The notes under the pieces are model-generated. The model was given only the letters and a program-made list of their open reading frames with translations, searched no databases and had not been told where the DNA came from. Made by a program: the position numbers and the translations under genes. Shown here piece by piece: positions 42,401-50,865 of a DNA stretch of 64,000 nucleotides. Position 1 is the first letter of the stretch. Each line of letters begins with the position of its first letter. Origin of the DNA: Thalassobacterium maritimum (GTDB lineage: Bacteria > Verrucomicrobiota > Verrucomicrobiia > Opitutales > Coraliomargaritaceae); assembly GCF_031127805.1 (NCBI RefSeq), contig NZ_JARXHW010000002.1:124001-188000 (forward strand), in the 5' to 3' direction.

Positions 42401-42982
42401 ATGAAAAACCAATCGTTAGATTTTCGCTTTCAGCCCTCGGGCAATATCTCGCAGGAGCTCACCGTCGCGCGTATGGAGGCCATGCGCTTGGCTATCCTGC
42501 GGGCTCAGCCTCCCGCAAAAGTCAAGGGCGCTCGCATCGGGCAGACTGATAAAGGCTGGTGGCTCGCAGTCGATCCGGGCACGATCGCCGCGGCCGCTGC
42601 CTGGCCGCTCAAACCAGTGGTCTACGGCGCCACGGAGGTCAGATTTGTCTACGGCCTGGTGCATGCCGATCCGCCCAAAATCGACGATGAGGAGATCCTC
42701 GCCGATATCGACGATCCCGATTACCCCGGGCTCACCTGTGGCAGCGCCGGTAAGATCTATGTCGGCGTCGATCTCGCGGCCGATACCTACGAGCCCGAGA
42801 ATCCAATCATCGCATTTGCCGATACCGTGCCCGACGATGTCGACCGCTCCAAAGCTTACGTCGAGATCGCCGATGTCGCATTTGCCGATGGCGCGATCAC
42901 CAAGGTCACGCCCGTGCATCGCGGTAATATCGACATGGCCAGCTGTGGCGGCGTGTTAAACTATTGGGATCTGGGAGACTAA
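42401..42982 (+). CDS. Tail-associated protein, unknown
   Basis: A 193-residue protein starting MKNQSLDFRFQPSGNISQEL at ATG 42401, six bases after the preceding stop. It is acidic (DIDDPDYPGLTCGSAGKIYV) and beta-rich. It lies in the row of uncharacterised genes between tape measure and fibre. No family recognised. Confidence 0.45.
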   Translation: MKNQSLDFRFQPSGNISQELTVARMEAMRLAILRAQPPAKVKGARIGQTDKGWWLAVDPGTIAAAAAWPLKPVVYGATEVRFVYGLVHADPPKIDDEEILADIDDPDYPGLTCGSAGKIYVGVDLAADTYEPENPIIAFADTVPDDVDRSKAYVEIADVAFADGAITKVTPVHRGNIDMASCGGVLNYWDLGD

Positions 42983-42988
42983 TCAACG

Positions 42989-44122
42989 ATGAGCACTCTA
43001 CTCGATCGACCATGGATCACCTGTTGCGCGCGCGCCGATCTCGACGGCGAGCCCCAGCCGCCATATCTGCACCTATGCGGCCCGCCAGCCGTGGCGAGCG
43101 TGTGCGTGAGCGAGGAGCGCGATGCAGAGCTGATCGGCGAATCCGAGTTTCGATTTTCGGCCGGCGGGGTCGAATACAGTTTGCCGCCGAAATCGTATCG
43201 GAAATTTAGCACAACCATGAGTGATTTTGTCTGGCGGGATCTTTGTTGTTTTTACGCTAGCGGCACCTGGTCTTTTGGCTCGCCCGACCAGACGACAATG
43301 ACCTATAGCGGTTTATACGAGTCAGCCTACGACAAAATCACTGGGGTGAGTTCGGTTATCACTAATGATCCAGCATTGTTCGAGCGTAATAACTACGACT
43401 GCGCTACGGGGGCCTATATAAATTCGTCCAACAGCATCTGGAATACAGTAGTGGGCAAATACCCTGACACGGATGTAACGCCAGTAACGATCGACATACC
43501 AGGGCACCCGTGGGATGGCGAATACGAGCGAGAGGCCACATCGAACACGGTGGGCATCGATCGGGAAGTCACGAGCGATACGATCCTATGTGGATCATCC
43601 TCTGGCCTCGAATATGTAGGGCGGGAGGTCACGACGACCCTATCCGACCCCGACACCGAAGCCGACGCCCTCGATCGCGCCACCGCGACCGCCGGCACAT
43701 CCTGCAGCAGCCTCTACGAGCAGCGCACCACCGATTTCGACTTTACCGTGCGCACCAGCAGCTACGCCCTCCGCGCCGGCAACCTCATACCCGGCGCCCG
43801 CTACACTGCCCGCGTGGCGATCGAGCGCCGCCCCGCGATCAAAAACCCCGAGGGCAGCGGCTATGTCGACGCCGACGGCGAGCCCTCAGAGTGGGAGAGC
43901 ACCGACGACGACGAAGAGCCCATGATCGACGAATACACATTTACCGCCGCCGATCGCGATCAGATCGTGCCCACCACCGGCACCTGGTCCGACGCCGACG
44001 AGGACGGTGCCATCGATACCACCGAGGTCACGCCCCTGATCGCGCTGCCAGTGGTGCCGGGCTGGGAATACCGCATCGCATCCGGCTACCCAAAGATCGA
44101 ACTAGCCCTCACCAGTGCCTAA
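42989..44122 (+). CDS. Tail-associated protein, unknown
   Basis: A 377-residue protein (ATG 42989, six bases after the previous stop). The middle contains GTWSFGSPDQTTMTYSGLYE, similar to structural repeats in phage tip proteins, and the C-terminal part has acidic loops (SEWESTDDDEEPMIDEYTFT) that may bind calcium. It starts a marked C-rich part of the phage plus strand. Likely a tail-tip or adhesin component. Confidence 0.45.
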   Translation: MSTLLDRPWITCCARADLDGEPQPPYLHLCGPPAVASVCVSEERDAELIGESEFRFSAGGVEYSLPPKSYRKFSTTMSDFVWRDLCCFYASGTWSFGSPDQTTMTYSGLYESAYDKITGVSSVITNDPALFERNNYDCATGAYINSSNSIWNTVVGKYPDTDVTPVTIDIPGHPWDGEYEREATSNTVGIDREVTSDTILCGSSSGLEYVGREVTTTLSDPDTEADALDRATATAGTSCSSLYEQRTTDFDFTVRTSSYALRAGNLIPGARYTARVAIERRPAIKNPEGSGYVDADGEPSEWESTDDDEEPMIDEYTFTAADRDQIVPTTGTWSDADEDGAIDTTEVTPLIALPVVPGWEYRIASGYPKIELALTSA

Positions 44123-44127
44123 TATTT

Positions 44128-44343
44128 ATGCGTAAATTTAAGATAGCCCATCCCCCACAACTCAGCGCCCGCCTACGCGAAAAAGCCGCGCAGGCCGCCC
44201 AATCCAAACCGCGCCCGCAGCCCGCACCCGCCGCCGAGCCCGACACGTTCGAAGCGACCATGGCCCGCGCATTTCCGCCGCACCTACGCGGCAGCATCTC
44301 CGGCTGCTGCGATAGCATGGCCGATGGGCACGGCACTCAGTAG
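44128..44343 (+). CDS. Small basic tail-region protein
   Basis: A 71-residue protein starting MRKFKIAHPPQLSARLREKA at ATG 44128 and ending at TAG 44341. A Pro/Ala-rich linker (KPRPQPAPAAEPD) joins two helices. It sits in the short gap between two tail genes and is read in the frame that elsewhere is only an antisense shadow; the gap location supports it. A TTGACA motif follows its stop by eight bases. Confidence 0.5.
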   Translation: MRKFKIAHPPQLSARLREKAAQAAQSKPRPQPAPAAEPDTFEATMARAFPPHLRGSISGCCDSMADGHGTQ

Positions 44344-44370
44344 GGCCCGTTTTGACAGGTCTCCAGAGGC

Positions 44371-45087
44371 ATGCGATTAACCCTCGACCAGGACCTCGAA
44401 AAAATTATCCAATCCGCTGGCCAAAAAAATGTAGTCAACGAGCTCACATTTCGGCGCTCCGCCTCCGCGCCATTGATACTCAGTTTCGCGCAGAGCGGGG
44501 CCATCGTCGACCCCGGGGCACTCGAGATCAATTTTGTCCTCAAGTCTGAGGGTAAATACGATCAAGATCCCCCCCTGCTGCTCAACGGTAGCTGGACCAA
44601 ATCCGGCAGCGGCAGCGATGCCAGCTGGGAGGCCAGCCTAAACTTTATCACCACCACCCTCGATGCCCTGTTTGTCGTCGACGGCGACGATACCAACGAC
44701 GAGCCCAGCATATCCGTGATGGGCGAGATCGTGTGGACAGTCGACGGCGTGACCCGCCGCACCGGCCGCATCACTGTAAACATCGATAACAACATCTACC
44801 GCGGCACCGAGACCCCTGCCGAAGAGACCGCCGCCCCCGGCACCTATCTCACCGCCGCCGGCAATAACCGCCTCCGCCCCCAGCTAGCCATCACCACCCA
44901 CTCCGAGCTCCGTGCCTATGTGACCGATGGCGTGCCCCGTCCTCACCTCATTGCAGTCAACATCCCCGGCGCGGCGCGGCTCTGGCTCGTGCAAGACGGC
45001 ACCGGCGCCGATAACGCCGACTGGCGCATCCGCCCCGACGACTATGTCGATACTAGCAACGAAGTCGAAATCGTCAGCTACCTGTAA
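44371..45087 (+). CDS. Tail/baseplate protein, unknown
   Basis: A 238-residue protein starting MRLTLDQDLEKIIQSAGQKN, 13 bases after a TTGACA motif. Mostly beta sheets (ALEINFVLKSEGKYDQDPPL). It precedes the tail fibre gene, so a baseplate or fibre-anchor role is probable. No family recognised. Confidence 0.45.
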   Translation: MRLTLDQDLEKIIQSAGQKNVVNELTFRRSASAPLILSFAQSGAIVDPGALEINFVLKSEGKYDQDPPLLLNGSWTKSGSGSDASWEASLNFITTTLDALFVVDGDDTNDEPSISVMGEIVWTVDGVTRRTGRITVNIDNNIYRGTETPAEETAAPGTYLTAAGNNRLRPQLAITTHSELRAYVTDGVPRPHLIAVNIPGAARLWLVQDGTGADNADWRIRPDDYVDTSNEVEIVSYL

Positions 45088-45112
45088 CCGAAATTTGAAT
45101 ACACAAATACCA

Positions 45113-46543
45113 ATGCGACAAATCCTCCTCATCCTCCTCCTCAGCCTATTGGGCCCATCCGGCGCCACGCTCCACGCGCAAACCGCCGCCATCCAGGTCG
45201 ACCGCACCGACGGATCGATAGCCGGCCCCGCCGTGATCGACTGGAGCGCCCCCACCGATAGCCTCATCACCTGGCCCACTACCGACTGGGCCGACATCAC
45301 CAACACGCCCACCACCGCCGACGGCTACGGCATCACCCTCACGCAGGATGATATCCCCGTGATCGGTCCCGAAGAGATCGATCTCAGCGACGACTACGCA
45401 TTTACCGCCGCGCTCACGCTCGACGGATACGCCGTGCTCACCACCGATACCGGCGTGCAGCCCGGTGATGATGTGTCCGAGCTGACTAATGATGCGGGCT
45501 ATCTCACCACCGTAGCATTTGGCGATCTCACCGGCCCCCCCACGACCCTCAGCGGCTACGGCATCACCGATGCGTATACGCAGACCGAGGCCGATGCAAT
45601 CACCGATCAAAAAGCCACCGCTTATGCGTATGGCCGCATAGCGTGGGTCGACCCGATCAACGGTAGTGATGTATCCGGCAGCGTGGGGCGCATCGACCAG
45701 CCCTATGCCACGGTGTCTGCGGCGCGCGACGGCCTGTTAGCTGAGTATACGCCGACCTATGCCGATCCAGTCACGATACGGACCGTAGGCGCGCAAACCA
45801 TACCGGTCTCCGCGGGGTTGATCACGGACGATGGATTTATCTTGGATCTGCTCGATGGGTCGATATTGCAATGCACCAGCGGTAACATCATCACGCTGGG
45901 GAGTGGCGAACACATCCGTATACTAGGAGGCGGGTTGACCGCGCAGGGCGGGTATTACGCCATCGTGAATAACGGCGGATCATTTGAGCTGGTCGATAGT
46001 TATATCATAGGATCATTTGCGTCCGGCAGCTCGATCATAGCGATCAGCCATAACAGTGTTAACACCGGCATCATTAATCGCTGTGTTGTCGACGGGCAGA
46101 TCTGGTCGACTGGGACTCTCAGGATCACAGATAGTAATATATATGGCTCGCTGCAATTTCGGGCGGGCGATCATGATTTCGAAGTCTGGGATACTCGGAT
46201 TGATTCGACTGGCTCGGTGATATACGGCAGCCAAATCGGGGCGATCTATTATCCCGATGGCGGATCAGCTCGCACCATCCGTGGGCTGTTTCGCAATGTC
46301 TACATCCGTTCTCCCGATGTGAGCTCATACCCCATCGTATCAAATTTCTCTTCGGACTCTAATACGGTCGAGATCGCGTTGCAGCGGTGTAACGCATACG
46401 CAGGCGGGTCTAAAATTGTGCAAAAAACCGGCACCTATGATCTACGGTTAGAGGGCGATGTCCTCTACGGCAATCTAGCCGCCATCGGCGACGGCACACT
46501 CGATGGCCTAGCCTATGATGGTGATGCTAATCGCACCTGGTAG
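45113..46543 (+). CDS. Tail fibre with signal peptide
   Basis: A 476-residue protein from ATG 45113. It begins with a signal peptide (MRQILLILLLSLLGPSGATL, ending at LHAQ), rare in phage fibres. The next part has the tail-fibre repeats TPTTADGYGITLT and GPPTTLSGYGITD, followed by a segment of many short beta strands (residues about 170-450) that looks like a right-handed beta helix, as in tail spikes with polysaccharide-binding ability. The product would be exported to the periplasm or be a moron adhesin. Confidence 0.65.
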   Translation: MRQILLILLLSLLGPSGATLHAQTAAIQVDRTDGSIAGPAVIDWSAPTDSLITWPTTDWADITNTPTTADGYGITLTQDDIPVIGPEEIDLSDDYAFTAALTLDGYAVLTTDTGVQPGDDVSELTNDAGYLTTVAFGDLTGPPTTLSGYGITDAYTQTEADAITDQKATAYAYGRIAWVDPINGSDVSGSVGRIDQPYATVSAARDGLLAEYTPTYADPVTIRTVGAQTIPVSAGLITDDGFILDLLDGSILQCTSGNIITLGSGEHIRILGGGLTAQGGYYAIVNNGGSFELVDSYIIGSFASGSSIIAISHNSVNTGIINRCVVDGQIWSTGTLRITDSNIYGSLQFRAGDHDFEVWDTRIDSTGSVIYGSQIGAIYYPDGGSARTIRGLFRNVYIRSPDVSSYPIVSNFSSDSNTVEIALQRCNAYAGGSKIVQKTGTYDLRLEGDVLYGNLAAIGDGTLDGLAYDGDANRTW

Positions 46544-46576
46544 CATCAATGGATAACTCAACTCTCGCACAAAAAA

Positions 46577-47518
46577 ATGAATACTATTAAAATCCTACTA
46601 ATCTCCACATTGTTTGCAGCGGCCAGCGCCGCCGGAATGACGTTTAAATTTGCTCCCGAGCCTCGTTATGCTGAGGTGTTTATCCGCCTCGGGCAGTCTA
46701 ATGAGGTGGGCCGGTCGCCGGGCACTATTTACAAGGCCTCGACCTTGCTAGGTCGCAGCAATGACCCGTATATCCGCATCAACTCATCCTCTGGCGGCTG
46801 GTTGAAACCTGCGTCCGCGGACCTAGAGGAGGGTAATAGCGTGCTGACTGATGGCTGGGAGTCGCTGCTCGCCTACGAGCAACGCAGCAGCTACTACTAT
46901 AGCGGGCTGCAGGGATTTGCCCGCGAGCTAGCCGTCAACCAGGGCATGCGTGATGTCCACATCATCCAATATGCGCGTAATGCATCGCGACTCAATCGCG
47001 ACTGGCGGGAGGTCGATGATCTGCTCTATCCTGATTGTATCGCATTTATCAATACGGCAATCTCGGACCTCACAGCCGCCGGTTGGGTGGTGCGGGTGAA
47101 TGCTATTAGTTGGGTGCAGGGCAATGGTGATGCATTTGATCCGCTCTACGGGAGCGCCGATCTCTATGGGGCTAATCTCACGCAACTACTCGCCGACCTG
47201 CGATCGGATATTACTGGCGCCAGCGCAGCTCCGGTGCTGGTCGTGCGCAGTCCTGATTTTTGGCGACTCCCATTCGAGCCTGGCGCTGTCGATGCCAACT
47301 CGGCGCGGATCGACGAGATCGAGACTGTGCAGGCGGCCCAGGCCGCAGTCGTCTCGGCCGATCTAATTGGTGCGACATTGACCACGACCACATCGTTTGA
47401 GGATTATATCGAAAATTGGGATGATGAGGTGTCCGGCGGGCCGTATCCCACTCATTACGATGAGGACTCTAAGCAGCAGATTGGTATACTACAGGCCCAA
47501 TCGTATATGTCGCTCTAG
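46577..47518 (+). CDS. Secreted SASA-type carbohydrate esterase
   Basis: A 313-residue hydrolase with a signal peptide (MNTIKILLISTLFAAASAAG). It has the SASA/SGNH blocks: FIRLGQSNEVGR (GQSN with the nucleophile Ser), WVQGNGDAFD (the Q-G-x-x-D block), and THYDEDSKQQIG with a C-terminal catalytic His. Such enzymes remove acetyl groups from sialic acids and plant polysaccharides. On a phage it may remodel or deacetylate host surface glycans for attachment or to block superinfection. It follows the fibre gene by 33 bases. Confidence 0.75.
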   Translation: MNTIKILLISTLFAAASAAGMTFKFAPEPRYAEVFIRLGQSNEVGRSPGTIYKASTLLGRSNDPYIRINSSSGGWLKPASADLEEGNSVLTDGWESLLAYEQRSSYYYSGLQGFARELAVNQGMRDVHIIQYARNASRLNRDWREVDDLLYPDCIAFINTAISDLTAAGWVVRVNAISWVQGNGDAFDPLYGSADLYGANLTQLLADLRSDITGASAAPVLVVRSPDFWRLPFEPGAVDANSARIDEIETVQAAQAAVVSADLIGATLTTTTSFEDYIENWDDEVSGGPYPTHYDEDSKQQIGILQAQSYMSL

Positions 47519-47539
47519 CAGCAACCAACCATCACCACC

Positions 47540-47872
47540 ATGCCAAAACTCACCGCCATCAACCTAGTATCCATCATGCTGTGGCTATTGCTCGTGATCG
47601 GCGGCCTCGGTCGCTACTACGTCGTCAACGAGATCGAGCGCGAGATCGACACTAAACTCAGCGCCAAACTCACAGCCATCAGCGCATCGCTCGATAACAT
47701 CAGCGTGCGCCTGGATGATGATAACGGCACCGGCTGGCCCATCATCGACCAGCGCAACTATTGGCAGCTCGGCAAACTCGCATGGGAGGCGTCCGACCGC
47801 CTCTCCGATGTGCCATTTCCGATGCCGGACCCGCTCAAAATCCGCGAGCTACGCGTGAGCGGCAACCTCTAA
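47540..47872 (+). CDS. Single-pass membrane protein, holin candidate
   Basis: A 110-residue protein. One membrane segment (INLVSIMLWLLLVIGGLG) close to the N-terminus, then a polar coiled coil (NEIEREIDTKLSAKLTAISA) and an acidic, Pro-rich end. The single span and place just before a possible cysteine peptidase and lipoproteins suggest a role in lysis, as a holin or an inner-membrane spanin. No family recognised. Confidence 0.4.
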   Translation: MPKLTAINLVSIMLWLLLVIGGLGRYYVVNEIEREIDTKLSAKLTAISASLDNISVRLDDDNGTGWPIIDQRNYWQLGKLAWEASDRLSDVPFPMPDPLKIRELRVSGNL

Positions 47873-47883
47873 CCCACGCCCAA

Positions 47884-48321
47884 ATGCAGATCACAAACAC
47901 AGAGCTCACAGTCAGTCTCATGCGTCGCTATCCAAACGCCCGCCGCCAGATATTTGACGCCGAATTTGATGCATGGGAGCCCGGCGCGCTCAGCAGCATC
48001 TATAGCCAGTTCATTTGGCAAATGCGCCTACTCGGCCTCACAATCTGGCTGCGCAATAAATTAGATTGCGATAAATGGGCGTGGCTGCTCAAGGCCTATG
48101 TGATCCTGCGCAACGCCCTCAGCAGCAACACCAACATGCGGGCAATCGGGCTCATCTGCTACATGATCGATGGCGACCCAAAACGCCCGCACTGCATCAT
48201 CAGCGCCGCCATCCGAGAGGGCGACAGCTATCGAATAACCGAGCTAGAGCCCCAGCCCCGGGGCGGCCTACTCACACTCACCACAGCGGAGCTCGCAACA
48301 GTATGGTTTGTCGCCTATTAG
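47884..48321 (+). CDS. Candidate cysteine peptidase/endolysin
   Basis: A 145-residue protein. DCDKWAWLLK (C62), PHCII (H103) and ITELEPQ (E120 or E122) resemble the Cys-His-acid triad of transglutaminase-like or NlpC-like enzymes, in which the Cys sits in a D-C-D motif before a helix and the His precedes two strands. This would cut peptidoglycan cross-links. The gene starts at ATG 47884 and overlaps the lipoprotein gene at its 3' end. The reading is motif-based only. Confidence 0.4.
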   Translation: MQITNTELTVSLMRRYPNARRQIFDAEFDAWEPGALSSIYSQFIWQMRLLGLTIWLRNKLDCDKWAWLLKAYVILRNALSSNTNMRAIGLICYMIDGDPKRPHCIISAAIREGDSYRITELEPQPRGGLLTLTTAELATVWFVAY

Positions 48322-48449
48322 CCCCCATATTTACCGCCGCCGCGCTCACACTCTCAGGCTGTATCCATCAGGTAGATACCGCCGATGCGGGCAATCGCCC
48401 AGAGCCATTGCCCGCACTCCCGCCGATAAACATCGAACCCATAGATTAA
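48303..48449 (+). CDS. Small Pro-rich lipoprotein (Rz1-like)
   Basis: A 48-residue lipoprotein: signal peptide MVCRLLAPIFTAAALTLSGC with a lipobox LSGC, then a short Pro-rich tail (RPEPLPALPPINIEP). Size, lipobox and Pro content match outer-membrane spanins such as Rz1, which fuse the membranes at the last step of lysis. It overlaps the preceding gene by 19 bases in another frame. The inner-membrane partner could be the protein at 47540. Confidence 0.55.
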   Translation: MVCRLLAPIFTAAALTLSGCIHQVDTADAGNRPEPLPALPPINIEPID

Positions 48450-48450
48450 A

Positions 48451-48852
48451 ATGAAAACAATCCTCACAATCCTACTCGCCCTCATGCTCACCATCGCAAC
48501 CGGCTGCCAAACCGTAAGCGACCTAGCCGAGGACAATCCCATGGCCTACTCAGCCCTAAAGGTCGCCAGCAAAATCATCCTACTCAACCAAGTGCACGCC
48601 ATCACCAGCGATGCCACCATACAGACCGCCCTTAGCGACGCCATTGAGGCCGCATTCGCCAACGACACACCCACCGCCGTGGCCAGCGCACTCGATGCCG
48701 GCATAGCCGCTATCTACCCAGATGATTCCGCCCTGCAGATCCTCATCCGCGAGGAGTTCGCCGACATCCTCACCGCCAGCGACGGAACACCGCAGGGTGG
48801 CCCCGACCTCGAATACCGCCTAGCACTCGGCGATGCCCTCTACCAACTCTGA
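48451..48852 (+). CDS. Lipoprotein of unknown function
   Basis: A 133-residue lipoprotein with signal peptide MKTILTILLALMLTIATGC (lipobox ATGC). The mature part is helical and acidic (ALSDAIEAAFANDTPTAVAS). It starts one base after the Rz1-like gene, so is probably co-expressed. It may act in superinfection exclusion, as phage lipoproteins often do, but no family is recognised. Confidence 0.55.
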   Translation: MKTILTILLALMLTIATGCQTVSDLAEDNPMAYSALKVASKIILLNQVHAITSDATIQTALSDAIEAAFANDTPTAVASALDAGIAAIYPDDSALQILIREEFADILTASDGTPQGGPDLEYRLALGDALYQL

Positions 48853-48855
48853 GCC

Positions 48856-49449
48856 ATGCAAACCGATCCACTACAGACACTCACAGGCATCTGGCTAACA
48901 GATCCCACAGTGCCCGCCGCGCGGCCCATCTGGGCCGTGCGGCGTGGTCGTTTCGGCACCAAAGTCCTGCCAGCCTGGCGGCCAACAGAGGATACGCTCT
49001 GGTATGATCAAAAGAGCCAGACCATCTACGCCGCCACCGAGAGCGAAGTTACCGATTTCAGCAGCACCCCCGCCGGCGATGGCCATCGCGGCCCCCTCCG
49101 TGGCGCAGGGCGCCTACATGATCTCATGAGTGAGCGCACGCCAGTGTTGCGGCCCCTCACTCCCGCCGCCGTTACCTACCTCCACCAAAAACTCACCAGT
49201 CACTCCCCGGGCGAGTGGATCGACGAAATCTGGCTGCTCGATAACGGCTGGCACCGCGACATCCAGCCCCTCAGTATATGGGCTGCCGGTGGACTATTTA
49301 GCCGCATGCTCACCAGCGCAGGCTTTCCCCGCTGGCGCGCCGCCCTCATGCGATTCGGCCTCCGCGGCCTCCAGCTGCACCGCCTCTACCGATGGCTGTG
49401 GGCCGACAGTAGCCCCGAATACCTACGCGACCGCGAAGGGCTCATTTAG
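48856..49449 (+). CDS. DUF1353-like phage protein
   Basis: A 197-residue protein. HRGPLRGAGRLHDLM near residue 77 and the following Pro-rich LRPLTPAAVT fit DUF1353 proteins, in which the HD-type His-Asp pair may be enzymatic. A C-terminal Trp/Arg-rich helical part (FGLRGLQLHRLYRWLW) follows. It is the last plus-strand gene and converges with the integrase, overlapping it by 8 bases. Confidence 0.5.
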   Translation: MQTDPLQTLTGIWLTDPTVPAARPIWAVRRGRFGTKVLPAWRPTEDTLWYDQKSQTIYAATESEVTDFSSTPAGDGHRGPLRGAGRLHDLMSERTPVLRPLTPAAVTYLHQKLTSHSPGEWIDEIWLLDNGWHRDIQPLSIWAAGGLFSRMLTSAGFPRWRAALMRFGLRGLQLHRLYRWLWADSSPEYLRDREGLI

Positions 49450-50590
49450 CCGGGCGAATCGCCGCATACTTTTTGGCCGACGATTTAATCGCATCCCCCT
49501 TATAGTGAGCAAAAAAAGTATGCGGCTCGCTCATGTGGCCCGTGTTATGGATCGTCACCTCCAGCCCGTAGCGGTGATACGAGTATGTCGCAAACGAGTG
49601 CCGCATAATGTCCCGCGGGTAGGGTCGATCAATCCCCGCCGCGTCCGCAGTCTTGCGGCGTGCCACCCGATAGTTGCGCGCATTAATCGTCACAATCGGC
49701 CCCTTGCGCTGCCGCTGAGGAGTCAGCCGCAACCAATCCCACAAGCAATCAAAGCACTTATGTATCAAGCGCGGCCGCCGCGTTTTAGAGACCGCCGCAC
49801 TAATACTGATCGTCTTGGCCGCCATATCGATCGCCTCCCAGGTGAGCCCCGCTTTAACCTGAGTCTTAGGCAAAACCTCCTCCGGCCGAATGCCCGCAAA
49901 CCACTGCAGCGCAAACGCCGCCCGCAGGCCCGCCGGAGCCGCCGCCATAAAGTCCGCCACCTGTTGAGGCGTCGCGATCGCAGGCGAGGGCGAGTCCACA
50001 TTACCAATCCTAGTCTGGATTTTCTGGTGCCACTCAGGAGGCGCCCATTTACGCTCCGGAGCCGCACACCAGCGAAAAAAAGCGATCACCACCGCCATAT
50101 AGCTCCGGATACTCTCCCGATTACTATAGCGCGATAGAGCCGCCTCCTTAAGATCCAGCGGAGATATTTGCCAGGTCAAAACCTCCACCCCCATACGAGC
50201 CACCAAAAACGAGCCAAAGCGCTCAATATTATCCACCGAAGCCTCCCGCGCGCCGTGGCTCTCCATATATCCCACATACGCCTCCAACGCCGCCGGCAGC
50301 GTAGGGCAATCCAGCCGCCGCGCCCGCGCCGCCTCGATGCCCAGATCGACCAGCGCCTCCGTCGAGATCCCTGCAGCCATAGCGGCCACCCGCGCGCGGC
50401 CGATCAAGATCCGCTCTGCGGCCGACACAGCCAGATCCGAGTCCATAGCCTCCCATCCCAGCTGAGCCGCAAAAGTCTCCGCATCGATCTTACGCAAAAA
50501 ATGTTTCGTCCGTCGCTGGCCCTCCTCACGGAACGCGACCCGCCAAGGTTTTTTCCGCCCATCGATATAAGTTACAGAGACCCCATGCAT
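49442..50590 (-). CDS. int: Prophage tyrosine integrase
   Basis: A 382-residue tyrosine recombinase that inserts the phage at tRNA-Pro. N-terminal arm and SAM-like domain (RFGSFLVARMGVEVLTW; FFRWCAAPERKW), catalytic Arg in GIRPEEVL, the box IMRHSFATY (Arg in place of a leading His in the usual H-x-x-R), GHMSEPHTFFAHY with the final Tyr as nucleophile. Located 144 bases from attR, reading away from the tRNA. Half-sites AACGCA upstream suggest control by the ribbon-helix-helix regulators. Confidence 0.9.
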   Translation of the reverse strand: MHGVSVTYIDGRKKPWRVAFREEGQRRTKHFLRKIDAETFAAQLGWEAMDSDLAVSAAERILIGRARVAAMAAGISTEALVDLGIEAARARRLDCPTLPAALEAYVGYMESHGAREASVDNIERFGSFLVARMGVEVLTWQISPLDLKEAALSRYSNRESIRSYMAVVIAFFRWCAAPERKWAPPEWHQKIQTRIGNVDSPSPAIATPQQVADFMAAAPAGLRAAFALQWFAGIRPEEVLPKTQVKAGLTWEAIDMAAKTISISAAVSKTRRPRLIHKCFDCLWDWLRLTPQRQRKGPIVTINARNYRVARRKTADAAGIDRPYPRDIMRHSFATYSYHRYGLEVTIHNTGHMSEPHTFFAHYKGDAIKSSAKKYAAIRPAK

Positions 50591-50652
50591 TTGGTAGCAG
50601 CGGTAGCAGATTTTATCCTCAGATCAAAGAAATTTAACAAAAAAGCCTAAAA

Positions 50653-50682
50653 AACGCAAAAACGCACCGCAGTAATAACGCA
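50653..50682. promoter_or_regulatory. AACGCA repeats upstream of the integrase
   Basis: AACGCA occurs at 50653, 50661 and 50677, i.e. 8 and 16 bases apart, the last inside ATAACGCA, which equals half of the palindrome at 15673-15688. It lies in the promoter region of int, so the regulator switch could couple int expression to the lysogenic state. Confidence 0.55.
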
Positions 50683-50694
50683 GGTCCAAACACT

Positions 50695-50726
50695 AAAAAG
50701 CCCGCTCTATCAGTGATAAAGCGGGC
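50695..50726 (-). terminator. Replacement terminator for tRNA-Pro, supplied by the phage
   Basis: On the minus strand GCCCGCT, an inner TATCA/TGATA stem and AGCGGGC form a stable hairpin followed by five T. It lies inside the prophage, a few bases downstream of the tRNA 3' end, and so restores the terminator that integration displaced. Confidence 0.8.
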
Positions 50727-50733
50727 ATTTCTC

Positions 50734-50814
<81 letters not shown>

Positions 50815-50865
50815 TATGAAAGATTGCGAACGATGCCCTTACTGAGTCCGGCGTCAAGTCTTTAT

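Noticed and set aside
43510..44127. A long Arg/His-rich plus-strand frame overlapping the 377-residue tail gene
   Set aside because: Composition is typical of a frame shadow. Only its last 71 codons (44128-44343) lie in a free gap and are accepted.
26344..44357. TTGACA motifs as complete sigma-70 promoters
   Set aside because: No TATAAT-like box is found at 16-18 bases, and some lie too close to the start codon. Kept only as an unexplained motif.
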